NCBI RefSeq assembly: GCF_004769525.1
Contig: NZ_RQFT01000003.1
Location: 620,001-684,000, forward strand
Length of the DNA stretch: 64,000 bases
Direction of reading: 5' to 3'
Origin: Leptospira bouyouniensis
GTDB lineage: Bacteria; Spirochaetota; Leptospiria; Leptospirales; Leptospiraceae
The translations under genes and the position numbers were made by a program. The notes beneath the pieces are model-generated. The model was not told where the DNA came from. It was given only the letters and a program-made list of their open reading frames with translations, and searched no databases. Positions 35,105-44,872 of the stretch are shown here, piece by piece (within the stretch, counting starts at the first letter, position 1; each line of letters starts with the position of its first letter).

Positions 35105-35911
35105 ATGAAACTATTCCTTTCTTTGTTAACAACATTGTTTTTATTACAATGTAGTACTTTGCCAACGGCAGAACTTCCCGTCAAATCGACGATCACAGGT
35201 AGTCCCCTAGAATATAAATTGGATGGAAAAACTTACGAAGGTTTTATCGCAATGGATTCAAAAATGACTGGTAAAAGACCTGGAATCCTTGTGATCCATG
35301 AATGGTGGGGTGTCAATGAGTATCCTAAACAAAGGGCAAAACAATTGGCTGACCTAGGGTATGTTGCCTTTGTGATGGATGTTTATGGAAAAGGAATTTT
35401 AGCAAAAGACCATGTTGAAGCTGGAAAACTTTCTAGCGCAAACGGCGAACCAAAAATACTCCTTAAAAAAATCTACAAAGCTATTGAAATTTTAAAATCA
35501 AATCCGAATGTTGATCCGAATCAAATTGGAGCGATTGGATATTGTTTTGGAGGTGGAGGAGTCATTGAGCTTGCGTTAGATGGAGCAGATTTAAAAGGTG
35601 GAGTTGTATCATTCCATGGATTTTTAGGAAGTAAAAATTTAGCCACTGGGGTTAAAAAATTGAAAACCAAAGTTTTAGTCCACCACGGTGCCGAAGATCC
35701 ATTTATTCCAAAAAACTCAGTCGATACATTTGTAAAAACAGTTACAGAAGCGAAAGCTCCTGTAACATTTGTAAGTCATCCTGGAGCGGTTCATGGTTTC
35801 ACAAGACCTGGCTCCGAAAAACACGGATTACCAGGGCTGTCTTATAATGAAAAAGCTGACTATGCTTCTTTCGAAAGTATGAAAGATTTTTTTGCGAAAA
35901 ATTTTAAATAA
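35105..35911 (+). CDS. Dienelactone hydrolase-family lipoprotein
   Basis: 268 residues, signal peptide with lipobox LFLLQC (C16). Alpha/beta-hydrolase with the dienelactone-hydrolase triad: Cys in GAIGYCFGGG, Asp in GAEDPFIP and His in GAVHGFT. Most DLHs are cytoplasmic; the lipoprotein signal here places it in the periplasm or outer membrane, as with other secreted DLH-like esterases. AAGGAG precedes the ATG. Its last 52 bases overlap the end of the convergent efflux gene. Confidence 0.85.
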   Translation: MKLFLSLLTTLFLLQCSTLPTAELPVKSTITGSPLEYKLDGKTYEGFIAMDSKMTGKRPGILVIHEWWGVNEYPKQRAKQLADLGYVAFVMDVYGKGILAKDHVEAGKLSSANGEPKILLKKIYKAIEILKSNPNVDPNQIGAIGYCFGGGGVIELALDGADLKGGVVSFHGFLGSKNLATGVKKLKTKVLVHHGAEDPFIPKNSVDTFVKTVTEAKAPVTFVSHPGAVHGFTRPGSEKHGLPGLSYNEKADYASFESMKDFFAKNFK

Positions 35912-38900
35912 ACAATTGGTAAAACAAAGAGGGTTAAGCCACTAGCAGTGATTAACCCTCCTATAACAACAGTAGCCAATGGTCTTTGTACTTCCGCCCC
36001 TGGTGATGTACTAATTGCCATTGGAATGAATCCAATCGAAGCAAGTAGTGCTGTTGTCAAAACTGGCCTTAACCGAGAGATGGCCGCTTCTTTAATTGCG
36101 TCTTCCAGTTTTTTACCACTGTTTTCTAAAGATTTGATAAAACTGATAAGAACCAGACCATTTAAAACTGCGATTCCAAATAATGCGATAAAACCAACTC
36201 CAGCCGATATACTAAAAGGTAAGTTACGTACGTATAGTGCCAAAATGCCGCCAGTAATTGCAAATGGAACATTTAAGAAAATAATAAATGCAGCTGAAAC
36301 TTCATTAAATGCAAAATACAAAATCAAAAATATAATCAACAAAGTGATCGGCACAACAACTAACAATGTATTTGTGGCTGATTCGAATTTTTCAAATTCT
36401 CCTCCGAGTGTAAAATAATATCCAGCTGGGAATTTGATATCATTTTCTAAAACCTTTTTTACTAACCCAACCGTGCTTACCATATCACTTCCTCTAATAT
36501 TAAATTGAACAAGAGCATAACGATTTTGGTTTTGATGGTAAATTTGAACTGGTCCATCTTCAATTTTGATCTCAGCCAATTCATGAAATGGCGCAAATTG
36601 ATTTTGACCTACATTTACTGGTGTATTGCGGATTTGATTTGGATCTGAATTGATCTCAGTTTTAACAACAATTTCAAAACGTTTCATCCCTTCATATACA
36701 ATTCCAGCAGGAACACCTGATGAAAAAGATTCTGTGATACGATTGATATCTAAAATATTTAAATTATATCTAGCTAATTTCTCTCGATTGGGTTTGATTC
36801 TTAAATATTCTAAACCATACAATTGTTCAATTCTAAGATCAGCGACTCCTTCAAGATTTTTAATTTTTGAGGAGATTTCTTCTGCAATTAATTTTAATTG
36901 AATCAAGTCATCACCAAAGACTTTAATTCCAACGTCAGCTCTGATTCCAGCCATGATTTCATTATTTCTCATTTCAATTGGCTGAGATAATCCATACGCT
37001 ACTTGTGGTGAAACTCGTTCGATGATCTCTGACAATTTGGTTTCAATTTCGGATTTTGAAAGACTCCATTCGGACCTTGGTTTCATATTTAAATACATAT
37101 CAGTTTTTTCGACTCCCATAGGTTCAATGGCAAGTTCAGGAGATCCAGTTCTGGAAACAATTTCCGTTATTTCAGGAATTTCTTTTAAGATTGCTTTTTC
37201 AATTTTTGTAGATGATGATAATGATTCAGTTAGAGTCGTTGAAGGGTATCGGCTAACTTCAATTAGTAAGTTTCCTTCATCTAGTTTAGGCAAAAATTCT
37301 CCTCCGAGTCTAAAAAACATAAAAATAGAAATGATAAATAATCCAATTGTTGAGTACATAATTTTATTTGGTGATTTAAAACAGTATTCAAGTTTCGGTA
37401 CATACCAATTTTGAATTTTTTGAAATAAAATTGTTTTAGATTCTTCTTTTATATCGGAATGCAAGAAGAGTGATGCCAATACTGGAATCACTGTGAGAGT
37501 CAATATAAACGAACCAATCAATGCGAATAATACTGTAGTCGCCATTGGTATAAACATTTTGCCTTCAGTTCCACTGAGTGTAAGGATTGGAATATAAACG
37601 ATACCAATGATGATTTCTCCATAAATAGTTGCTTTTCTCACTTCAATCGTTGCATTGAGGATAGTGTCTTTTTTTTCTGAAGCTGTAAGTGCGCGTTTAA
37701 GTTCTTTAACTTTTAAACCTAAATGCCTATGTGAGTTTTCAATTAGAATGACTGCCCCATCTACGATTAATCCAAAATCAATAGCACCCATGGACATCAA
37801 ATTAGCTGGCAAATCTCTGATAAACATTAGAGATATTGCAATCAACATAGCTAGTGGGATCACGGAAGCGATTACGAGTCCTGAACGAAAATCTCCAATC
37901 ATCAAAAACAAAATAAGAATCACTAAAAGGGCACCTTCAGAAAGATTCCATACAATTGTTTTCAATGTATTTGAAACCATTATCGATCGATCATAATATG
38001 GTTTGATTTTCATACCACTTGGTAAGGTTTTTTCAATCTGGGTGATTTTTTCTTTTACGGACTTCGTGACTTGAAGAGAATTTTCTCCAAGTAACATTAA
38101 GGTTACTGCCCCAACAACCTCCGATTTACCTGATGAGGTAGCAGCTCCTTTTCTTAATCTTGGACCTTCAATTATCTTTGCTACTGAACTTAGATAAATT
38201 GGAAATCCATCTTTCATTTTGCCAATTTGAATTTTTTCAAAATCTGCAATTGATTTTAAAAGTCCGTCACTACCGATAATCAGTTGTTCATTTGATTTTT
38301 CAATATAACCACTTCCAGTTGATAAATTATTAGATTGGATTGAATTTACGATTTGATTAAAGGAAATGCCAAGTGATGCAGCCTTCAGTGAATCCACAAT
38401 GATTTGGTATTGTTTAGTTTTTCCTCCAAAACTATTTACTTCAACGATACCTGGTACAGTTTTTAATGTAGGATTGATATACCAATTCAAATAAGTTGCC
38501 AATTCCATTTGGCTATGAAAGTTACTTTCAATTGTAAACTGAAATACTTCGCCAAGACCTGTAGTGATTGGCCCGATGACAGGTTTCCCATAAATAGATG
38601 GAATATTTTCGGATGCTTCGTTTAATTTTTCGCTCACCAATTGTCTACTTTTATACAAATCTGTTCCTTCGGAAAAAACTGCAGTCACTAACGAAAATCC
38701 ATATCGTGACACAGATCTAACTTCCATTAAATTTGGAATTCCAGTGATGGCTCTTTCTACAGGCAAAGTTATATATTGTTCAATTTCCAATGTAGATAAA
38801 GAAGGAGATGTAGTAATGATTTGAACCTGAACATTTGTAATATCCGGTACAGCATCTACTTTTAGATGTTTTAATGAATAAAATCCACCAAATAGTAGTA

Positions 38901-38970
38901 ATGTGGTAAATATGATAATTAATAAACGATTATGAAGTGAAAAGTGAACGAGTTTAGTTAATAATTCCAT
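35860..38970 (-). CDS. CzcA-type heavy-metal RND efflux pump
   Basis: About 1,036 residues from ATG 38970, which follows the adaptor stop with GGAGAG upstream. Inner-membrane RND trimer subunit with 12 membrane helices and two large periplasmic loops. TM4 carries DFGLIVDGAVILIEN; the DFGxxxDGxxxxEN pattern marks the divalent-cation (Co/Zn/Cd) HME class and differs from the Cu/Ag CusA pattern. Other motifs: QIITTSPSLSTLEIEQYITLPVE near the start (split over two positions) and FIALFGIAVLNGLVLIS. Exports metal by proton antiport with the adaptor and TolC-like protein encoded upstream. Confidence 0.93.
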   Translation of the reverse strand: MELLTKLVHFSLHNRLLIIIFTTLLLFGGFYSLKHLKVDAVPDITNVQVQIITTSPSLSTLEIEQYITLPVERAITGIPNLMEVRSVSRYGFSLVTAVFSEGTDLYKSRQLVSEKLNEASENIPSIYGKPVIGPITTGLGEVFQFTIESNFHSQMELATYLNWYINPTLKTVPGIVEVNSFGGKTKQYQIIVDSLKAASLGISFNQIVNSIQSNNLSTGSGYIEKSNEQLIIGSDGLLKSIADFEKIQIGKMKDGFPIYLSSVAKIIEGPRLRKGAATSSGKSEVVGAVTLMLLGENSLQVTKSVKEKITQIEKTLPSGMKIKPYYDRSIMVSNTLKTIVWNLSEGALLVILILFLMIGDFRSGLVIASVIPLAMLIAISLMFIRDLPANLMSMGAIDFGLIVDGAVILIENSHRHLGLKVKELKRALTASEKKDTILNATIEVRKATIYGEIIIGIVYIPILTLSGTEGKMFIPMATTVLFALIGSFILTLTVIPVLASLFLHSDIKEESKTILFQKIQNWYVPKLEYCFKSPNKIMYSTIGLFIISIFMFFRLGGEFLPKLDEGNLLIEVSRYPSTTLTESLSSSTKIEKAILKEIPEITEIVSRTGSPELAIEPMGVEKTDMYLNMKPRSEWSLSKSEIETKLSEIIERVSPQVAYGLSQPIEMRNNEIMAGIRADVGIKVFGDDLIQLKLIAEEISSKIKNLEGVADLRIEQLYGLEYLRIKPNREKLARYNLNILDINRITESFSSGVPAGIVYEGMKRFEIVVKTEINSDPNQIRNTPVNVGQNQFAPFHELAEIKIEDGPVQIYHQNQNRYALVQFNIRGSDMVSTVGLVKKVLENDIKFPAGYYFTLGGEFEKFESATNTLLVVVPITLLIIFLILYFAFNEVSAAFIIFLNVPFAITGGILALYVRNLPFSISAGVGFIALFGIAVLNGLVLISFIKSLENSGKKLEDAIKEAAISRLRPVLTTALLASIGFIPMAISTSPGAEVQRPLATVVIGGLITASGLTLFVLPIVYLKFFAKKSFILSKEA

Positions 38971-38971
38971 T

Positions 38972-40111
38972 TCACTCTCCACCAAACGTATCTTTGAACA
39001 AAATTGCTTTAAGTTCGAATGCACCTTTTGTTACAACTTTATCACCTTCTTTTAGTCCACTTAAAACTTCAGTTTTTTGATTGTCTGTTGAACCTGTAGT
39101 TACTTCGATCCATTTGTAATTTTCTTGAGATGATTCAACAAAAACAAATTTAGAATTTTGGTAAGATTGGATAGTCGATTCAGAGATTTGAATTCCAGTT
39201 CTCTCATTCACATTGAGAATTGCTTTTCCAAACAAACCAATTTTTGCTTTTCTGTTTTGATTTTTAAATACTACACGGGCATGAACAGTGCGCGACTCTG
39301 GATCTACTTTTTCGCCTATATGTTCAAGTTTACCTTGGAAAATTAAATCTGGATAGGCATTCAAAATCACTTTAGCAGATATTCCTTCTGTCAAATGTTT
39401 GAGATCGTTTTCATAAATTTTGGCTTGAAACCAAAGGTTGTCAAGATTTGCAATTGTCGTCAATATTTGGTTGGCAGAAACGATTGAACCAGGAACAGCA
39501 TTTCTTGAAAGGGCTAATCCAGATCTTGGAGAATATACAATGTACTGACCGGTTGATGAATCACTGATACCTAAACCAATAGCGCGTAAATTTTCTTCTG
39601 CAGAGATTTTTTCTGATTCAATTACCTTCATATTTGCTTCAGCATCAATTAATTCCTGTTTTGCTGCTAAATTCATTTTTACGAGTGAATTAATTCTATT
39701 TAAATTTTGTTCTGCTGCATTAAATTTAGATTTTGATACCAAATAAGTTGATCTAAGTTTGGCTAGTTCTGGTGAATCAATCACTGCTAATTTTTGACCT
39801 TTTTTTATCGTATCTCCTTCCACAAAGTACACGGAAGTGACTCTTCCTGAAATTCTCGCGGGGACATCCATAATGTCATCGGGAACCGATTCAGTTTCAC
39901 CGATTAATTCAATATTGGTATGAATTTGCGATAAACCAACAGTTTCTATATCGATTACGATTTCTTTTTTTTGGTCTTTTGTGAGATGGAGTGTGTCCTT
40001 CTCTTCAGCATCAATGATTTGGATGGACTTTTTTTGACGTGATTGCCAATAAAAAAAGGCTATGATGATTAGAAAGCTAGATAGTAATAATAATTTTACA
40101 TTTTTATTCAT
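38972..40111 (-). CDS. CzcB/CusB-type periplasmic adaptor (HlyD family)
   Basis: 379 residues. One N-terminal membrane anchor (about 6-24), a barrel-sandwich hybrid domain (VPARISGRVTSVYFVEGDTIKKGQKLAVIDSPE spread over about 80-115), a helical hairpin (about 115-180), a beta-barrel domain and a C-terminal membrane-proximal domain (LKEGDKVVTKGAFELKAILF). Links the RND pump to the outer-membrane channel. Starts in an ATGA overlap with the TolC-like gene and ends just before the RND start. Confidence 0.9.
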   Translation of the reverse strand: MNKNVKLLLLSSFLIIIAFFYWQSRQKKSIQIIDAEEKDTLHLTKDQKKEIVIDIETVGLSQIHTNIELIGETESVPDDIMDVPARISGRVTSVYFVEGDTIKKGQKLAVIDSPELAKLRSTYLVSKSKFNAAEQNLNRINSLVKMNLAAKQELIDAEANMKVIESEKISAEENLRAIGLGISDSSTGQYIVYSPRSGLALSRNAVPGSIVSANQILTTIANLDNLWFQAKIYENDLKHLTEGISAKVILNAYPDLIFQGKLEHIGEKVDPESRTVHARVVFKNQNRKAKIGLFGKAILNVNERTGIQISESTIQSYQNSKFVFVESSQENYKWIEVTTGSTDNQKTEVLSGLKEGDKVVTKGAFELKAILFKDTFGGE

Positions 40112-41439
40112 GGTTGAATTTCCATAATGTTTGAGGATAAACCAAGTACTCGAACTAATTCGATTTGTGATACTTCATACTCTGATTTAGTATTTAGATA
40201 ATTTAATTTAGTTTGTAACAAAATTCTTTGGTGGTTGATAGCATCTATGATTTTTATTTTCCCAAATCTGATGGCTTCTTGAAGATTTTTTAAATCAGAT
40301 TCTGCCCTTCCCATCTTATTTTCATCATAGAGTTTTATTTCCTCAGAAAGAGTAATATAATTAGTTAATGCGTATAACACTTCTTGTTTTATATTTCGTG
40401 ATACAGATTCTTTCAAAACTTTGGAACTTTCTATTTTCGAAGAGGTGATAATCGATTCACCTTCGTAATCTCTCCAAATGATGAGTGGAAGTGTTATCAT
40501 TCCTCCGATAACTCGTTCATTAAAACCATCGTTTTGAGCAAAAGCGCCTAAACTCACATTGGGAATTTTTTGTTTTCGTACTTCATTATGACGTAGTAGT
40601 GCAATTTCAATTTCCTTTTCAGTTAAAAATACTTCAGGTCTATACTGCATCGCAGTTTTAACCAATTCAGATTTTTCAGTTGGAAATTGGTTGGGTAGTT
40701 TCCAATGGTAAGAGATCAAATCACTCGGATCAAATGCAAACCCTAATAAAACTTCTAGTTCTGATTTTGCATTTTCATATAACCTATGTGTTTGGTTCCA
40801 TATTTTGAAAATACGTATTTCTTCGGATTCGGAAAGTGATTCATCAATACCAGGAGAAAGACCTTCATTGATTCTCGCTTTTGAAACTTTTTTAAGTTCT
40901 GAAACTAAGTTTAAGCTATTTAAACTATTTTCCTTTTCTAAGAATAGGTAACGAAAACGTGTAATTTTTTTCAGTGCTTCAAATTCTAAAATTCGTTTTA
41001 CACTTTCTAACCGAAATACTTGTGCTCTAAATTCTTCATCTGCAATTTGGATTGCGATTTCCCTTTTTCCATTTGTATAGATTTCTTGGTTCACCATAAC
41101 TTGAAAGTTACTAGCAGTGGTCGAAGATTGTCCGAATAATGGAGTTGATGTTTCTCCCTTTCGATTCGCAATGTAGCCTGTAAAATTTGGATTTGATGGA
41201 AAAAAATATGAAGCTATTTTTTTTCTTCCTGAAATCTCTTTCAGTTTGATTTCTTCAAGTTGATAGTCTGGATGGCGTTTCACAATGCATTCGCTCAATT
41301 CCATCATTGCTATCACTTTTGGGCATGGTTTTCCAAAATTCTCCTCTGATTTTAATTCCGAAAATTGGAATGTAAAAATCAGCAGAATGAATCCAGATAA
41401 AAAATACTTAGATTTCTCTAATTTATAAAATAAAAACAT
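40108..41439 (-). CDS. CzcC/TolC-type outer-membrane efflux protein
   Basis: 443 residues with signal peptide (about 10-30). Two repeats of the long-helix OEP domain: VEIAIQIADEEFRAQVFRLE-like helices near 140-230 and 320-430, with the repeated EALKK/LLQTKLNYL periodicity. Forms the outer-membrane channel of the tripartite pump. Overlaps the adaptor by ATGA and follows the small Cys/His gene after 46 bases. Confidence 0.88.
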   Translation of the reverse strand: MFLFYKLEKSKYFLSGFILLIFTFQFSELKSEENFGKPCPKVIAMMELSECIVKRHPDYQLEEIKLKEISGRKKIASYFFPSNPNFTGYIANRKGETSTPLFGQSSTTASNFQVMVNQEIYTNGKREIAIQIADEEFRAQVFRLESVKRILEFEALKKITRFRYLFLEKENSLNSLNLVSELKKVSKARINEGLSPGIDESLSESEEIRIFKIWNQTHRLYENAKSELEVLLGFAFDPSDLISYHWKLPNQFPTEKSELVKTAMQYRPEVFLTEKEIEIALLRHNEVRKQKIPNVSLGAFAQNDGFNERVIGGMITLPLIIWRDYEGESIITSSKIESSKVLKESVSRNIKQEVLYALTNYITLSEEIKLYDENKMGRAESDLKNLQEAIRFGKIKIIDAINHQRILLQTKLNYLNTKSEYEVSQIELVRVLGLSSNIMEIQP

Positions 41440-41485
41440 GGTACCTCCAACGTGTTTTTTCGCAAAAAACTAAATGGCGGATAAA

Positions 41486-41881
41486 CTATGTTAGGTATTC
41501 TTTGGGTGGTCGAAAGAGATAATTAGTAAGAACAAATTTTGGAATTTGTATTTCTTTTGGTTCAAAATAAATTTTATGAAGTTGGATTAGGATATGTGAT
41601 AAATATAAATTCCAAGTTACTGCGACAATTGAATTACATGGACATGAAATACAAACATGATCCGCGTGTTCACCTTCTTCTCCAAGATCATGGCCAGGAT
41701 CAATGCCAAATGTATGGTCAAGGAATGCATAAGGACAACCACTTTCAGGTGAACCTAGTAATCCACAATTGACTTCGTTGTCAACGATGCGTTGGTACAT
41801 AAAATTCATAGAAAACAGTACAATAAAACAAAATAAGATACTTTGTTTGATCGTTCGAATTTGTTTTCCATTCAGTTTCAT
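41486..41881 (-). CDS. Small Cys/His membrane-anchored protein heading the efflux operon
   Basis: About 131 residues from ATG 41881 (a longer frame begins at 41920). One N-terminal hydrophobic segment (about 12-31) is an anchor or signal. The periplasmic part has GHDLGEEGEHADH and CISCPCN, plus two earlier cysteines (VNCGLLGSPESGC), and the end is LFRPPKEYLT. It resembles in plan the Cys/His protein at 16897-17367, which also ends RPP-x. Likely metal-binding; the family is not recognised, though DUF2946-like proteins are comparable. Confidence 0.6.
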   Translation of the reverse strand: MKLNGKQIRTIKQSILFCFIVLFSMNFMYQRIVDNEVNCGLLGSPESGCPYAFLDHTFGIDPGHDLGEEGEHADHVCISCPCNSIVAVTWNLYLSHILIQLHKIYFEPKEIQIPKFVLTNYLFRPPKEYLT

Positions 41882-41946
41882 AGTATATTGAAAGTTTAGA
41901 TTTTCCTTTGCAGTTTGCAATAACTTATCTGCGATTCTTGGGATAC

Positions 41947-41965
41947 AAAAATGCTAATCATTTTT
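41947..41965. promoter_or_regulatory. Fur-box-like palindrome upstream of the efflux operon
   Basis: AAAAATGCTAATCATTTTT has perfect 7-bp arms (AAAAATG/CATTTTT) and matches 14 of 19 bases of the classic Fur box GATAATGATAATCATTATC by my count. It is 66 bases before ATG 41881. Suggests control by a Fur-family protein (Fur, Zur or PerR type). Confidence 0.5.
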
Positions 41966-42155
41966 AGAATCAAAATATATCTGACATTCAATATACCATT
42001 CATTCTCACTAATAAAGTGAATATTGATTGAATTTAGATTTACAAATTCTTGCTTATTTCGTTTCACGGTATTTTTTGATTTTTGATATTGGTGTAAAAA
42101 TCCTTCTTTAACATACTTGCCTTAATTGTTAATTCTATAAAGATCAGTAATCAAG

Positions 42156-44114
42156 ATGACACTAAATCCTCTATGGACTCCAATCAATCAACAGACAAAC
42201 CTTTATAGATTCCAAAAACATTTGGAAGAGAAGTTAGGAAAATCATTTCCTGATTATGTTTCTTTCCATAAATTTTCCGTTGAGGAGAATGAAGTTTTTT
42301 GGCGCGAGTGGCTTTTAGAATCTGGTTTTCGTCTTAGTGTCAAACCAACACAAATTTTAGAAACAGGTAATCACTTTGCAAAAAGTAAATGGTTTCCAGG
42401 TGCGTTATATAATTTTGCTGAAAATTTATTAGAAGGTGGTGAGCCAAACCAAGAGGCAATTGTTTTTTATAATGAAGATGGAACCATACAAAGGTTAACT
42501 TATCGTGAATTAAAAATTGAAGTAAGTAAGCTTCAAAAACATTTGATTACACTTGGTGTTAAAAAAGGAGATAGAGTCGTTGGAATCGTTCCGAATGCTC
42601 CAATTTCTACCATTGGAATGTTAGCAACCACTTCGTTAGGTGCAATTTGGTCGAGTGCATCGCCTGACTTTGGAGTGAAAGGGATTTTAGATCGATTTGA
42701 ACAAATACTTCCTAAGGTCATTTTGACTGTTGAGTCTTACTTTTTTAAAGGCAAAAAGATATCGATTGTAGATAAATTAAAAGAGGTGTCTCAAGCACTC
42801 GCTTCCAGTAAAAATTCAGAATTTATACAGACAATCGTTTACGAATTTATTGAACCCATAAAAGATTTTGGAAAGATCAAAAATCCTATCCGTTACCAAG
42901 AAATCAATCCAGCATACAATTCAAAAATTGAATACACTGCGATCAGTTTTTCTGATCCCGTATACATCATGTTTTCTTCCGGTACTACTGGACTTCCTAA
43001 ATGTATTGTTCAGGGAGGAGGTGTACTTTTGAACCATACAAAGGAACTTTCGTTACACTGTAATCTATCGAGAGGAGACAAATTTTTTTATTATACAACA
43101 TGTGGTTGGATGATGTGGAACTGGTCACAATCAGTCTTAAGTCTGGGAGCCACCTTATATCAATTTGATGGTAATCCTTTTTATACAAATTGGGAAACAC
43201 TTTGGAGTATGGCAGAAAAGGAAAACATCCAAGTATTTGGAACAAGTGCAAAATATCTATCTGTATTAGAAGAAGAAAATATTTCTATAATTTCAAAATA
43301 TTCTCTTCCTAATCTCAAAGTTATCTTATCAACAGGTTCACCTTTACCTGTATCAGGATTTCAATACGTATATGAAAAAATAAAAAAAGATATCCAACTT
43401 TCTTCTATTTCCGGTGGAACCGACCTTAATGGATGTTTTGCACTTGGAAATCCCAATTTACCTGTGTTTGCTGGACAAATTCAATGTAAAGGACTTGGAA
43501 TGGACGTTCAAGTCTTTGACGATATGGGAAAATCAGTTGTTGGAGAAAAAGGTGAATTAGTATGTCCGACACCATTTCCATCGATGCCACTTTATTTTTG
43601 GAACGATGAATCAGGTGCTAAATATAAATCAGCTTATTTTGAAACATATGATAATATTTGGTGCCATGGGGATTTTGCATCGATAACAGCTGAAAATGGA
43701 GTCATCATTTATGGTAGGTCAGATGCTACATTAAATCCAGGAGGGGTTCGTATTGGAACTGCTGATATCTATTCGGTAGTAACGAAAATTCCAGAAATTA
43801 AAGATTCTGTCATCATTGGACAAGACTACAAAGATGACGTTAGGGTGATTTTATTTGTAGTTTTAGCTGATGGAATTCAATTGGATGAGAAATTAATTAA
43901 TAAAATTAAAAATCAAATCAAGTTGGAAACTTCTCCAAGGCATGTTCCTTCACTAATATTAGATGTGCCAGAAATACCATATACCGTAAATGGCAAAAAA
44001 GTAGAAATCGCCGTAAAACAAACCGTAGCTGGCTTAGAAGTTAAAAACAAAAATGCCCTTGCCAATCCAACTGCTTTAGATTTTTTTAAAAATAGAAAAG
44101 AATTGATGTTATGA
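42156..44114 (+). CDS. aacS: Acetoacetyl-CoA synthetase
   Basis: 652 residues, the normal length. ANL-superfamily ligase: acyl-adenylate motif YIMFSSGTTGLPKCIVQ, ATP-grasping SGGTDLNGC, the WCHGDFASI hinge and the C-terminal catalytic Lys in VPYTVNGKKVE-like context. The N-terminal W-TPINQQ and family-typical WNWSQSVLSLGATLYQFDG support acetoacetate as substrate over acetate. It would activate acetoacetate for use in lipid metabolism or poly-hydroxybutyrate turnover. Stop overlaps the next gene (ATGA). Confidence 0.92.
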   Translation: MTLNPLWTPINQQTNLYRFQKHLEEKLGKSFPDYVSFHKFSVEENEVFWREWLLESGFRLSVKPTQILETGNHFAKSKWFPGALYNFAENLLEGGEPNQEAIVFYNEDGTIQRLTYRELKIEVSKLQKHLITLGVKKGDRVVGIVPNAPISTIGMLATTSLGAIWSSASPDFGVKGILDRFEQILPKVILTVESYFFKGKKISIVDKLKEVSQALASSKNSEFIQTIVYEFIEPIKDFGKIKNPIRYQEINPAYNSKIEYTAISFSDPVYIMFSSGTTGLPKCIVQGGGVLLNHTKELSLHCNLSRGDKFFYYTTCGWMMWNWSQSVLSLGATLYQFDGNPFYTNWETLWSMAEKENIQVFGTSAKYLSVLEEENISIISKYSLPNLKVILSTGSPLPVSGFQYVYEKIKKDIQLSSISGGTDLNGCFALGNPNLPVFAGQIQCKGLGMDVQVFDDMGKSVVGEKGELVCPTPFPSMPLYFWNDESGAKYKSAYFETYDNIWCHGDFASITAENGVIIYGRSDATLNPGGVRIGTADIYSVVTKIPEIKDSVIIGQDYKDDVRVILFVVLADGIQLDEKLINKIKNQIKLETSPRHVPSLILDVPEIPYTVNGKKVEIAVKQTVAGLEVKNKNALANPTALDFFKNRKELML

Positions 44115-44872
44115 TAGTTAACTTGATTCGTCTGTTCTTTCTATCTCAAATTATTCTTTTGGTGAATCCACTATTCGCTGAAACAGATAAGTGGAAAACA
44201 TGTTTTCAAACTCATTGTATTACTTTTCGATTGCCATCTAATTGGTATTTAACAAATCGAAGGTCCAATGGACATTCAACAAAATTTGACCACTTTCGCA
44301 CAAATAGTTTGAAGGAAGAATCTGGCAGAGAGATTATACCAGCAATTGTCATTTTATTCAAAGAATCAGAAAACAAACAAATCATAGATCCAATTTTATT
44401 CCATTTAGAATCCAAAAAATTTACTCTTATCACTAACATTCGTGACTATTACAATCTTCAGAAGTTATCTGTAGTAACAGATAACGATGTCTATAAATTT
44501 ATTGGAATGGTTGGAACTTTTAAAGATAAAGAAGATACTATTGTCCAACATTACATCACTTCAACGGAAGGTGAATTTGGTTTTACAATTTTAATTACAT
44601 GTTTTGAATCAGTGATTCCACAAATTCAAAAGGATATTAAATTATTTTTAGAATCATTGTCTTATGAAAAGAGAAATTCACCATGGAAATTTGTTTCACT
44701 TGATGATCAAATTAGAAAATCTAAAGAATTGGAAACAACTGCACAATCCAGACTGAAGACCAAACAAATCAATGAGATCACACTCGCCTTGGAGGAACTT
44801 GGGGATTCTTGTGATTTAGGTTCTATTTCATCCTGTGAATTATTCTCGAATTTAATGAATGTCGGTCGCTAA
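44111..44872 (+). CDS. Secreted hypothetical protein
   Basis: 253 residues coupled to aacS by an ATGA overlap. Signal peptide (about 1-23, ending NPLFAET). Two early cysteines (WKTCFQTHCITF) and two late ones (GDSCDLGSISSCELF) suggest disulfides. A beta-rich middle with a lipid-transfer-like look (LESKKFTLITNIRDYYNLQKL) but no domain I can name. Periplasmic or exported; function unknown. Its end overlaps the convergent cytochrome gene by 4 bases. Confidence 0.65.
   Translation: MIVNLIRLFFLSQIILLVNPLFAETDKWKTCFQTHCITFRLPSNWYLTNRRSNGHSTKFDHFRTNSLKEESGREIIPAIVILFKESENKQIIDPILFHLESKKFTLITNIRDYYNLQKLSVVTDNDVYKFIGMVGTFKDKEDTIVQHYITSTEGEFGFTILITCFESVIPQIQKDIKLFLESLSYEKRNSPWKFVSLDDQIRKSKELETTAQSRLKTKQINEITLALEELGDSCDLGSISSCELFSNLMNVGR

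Noticed and set aside
35860..38970. Copper-type CusA pump
   Set aside because: TM4 reads DFGLIVDGAVILIEN, the divalent-cation pattern, not the CusA-type sequence.
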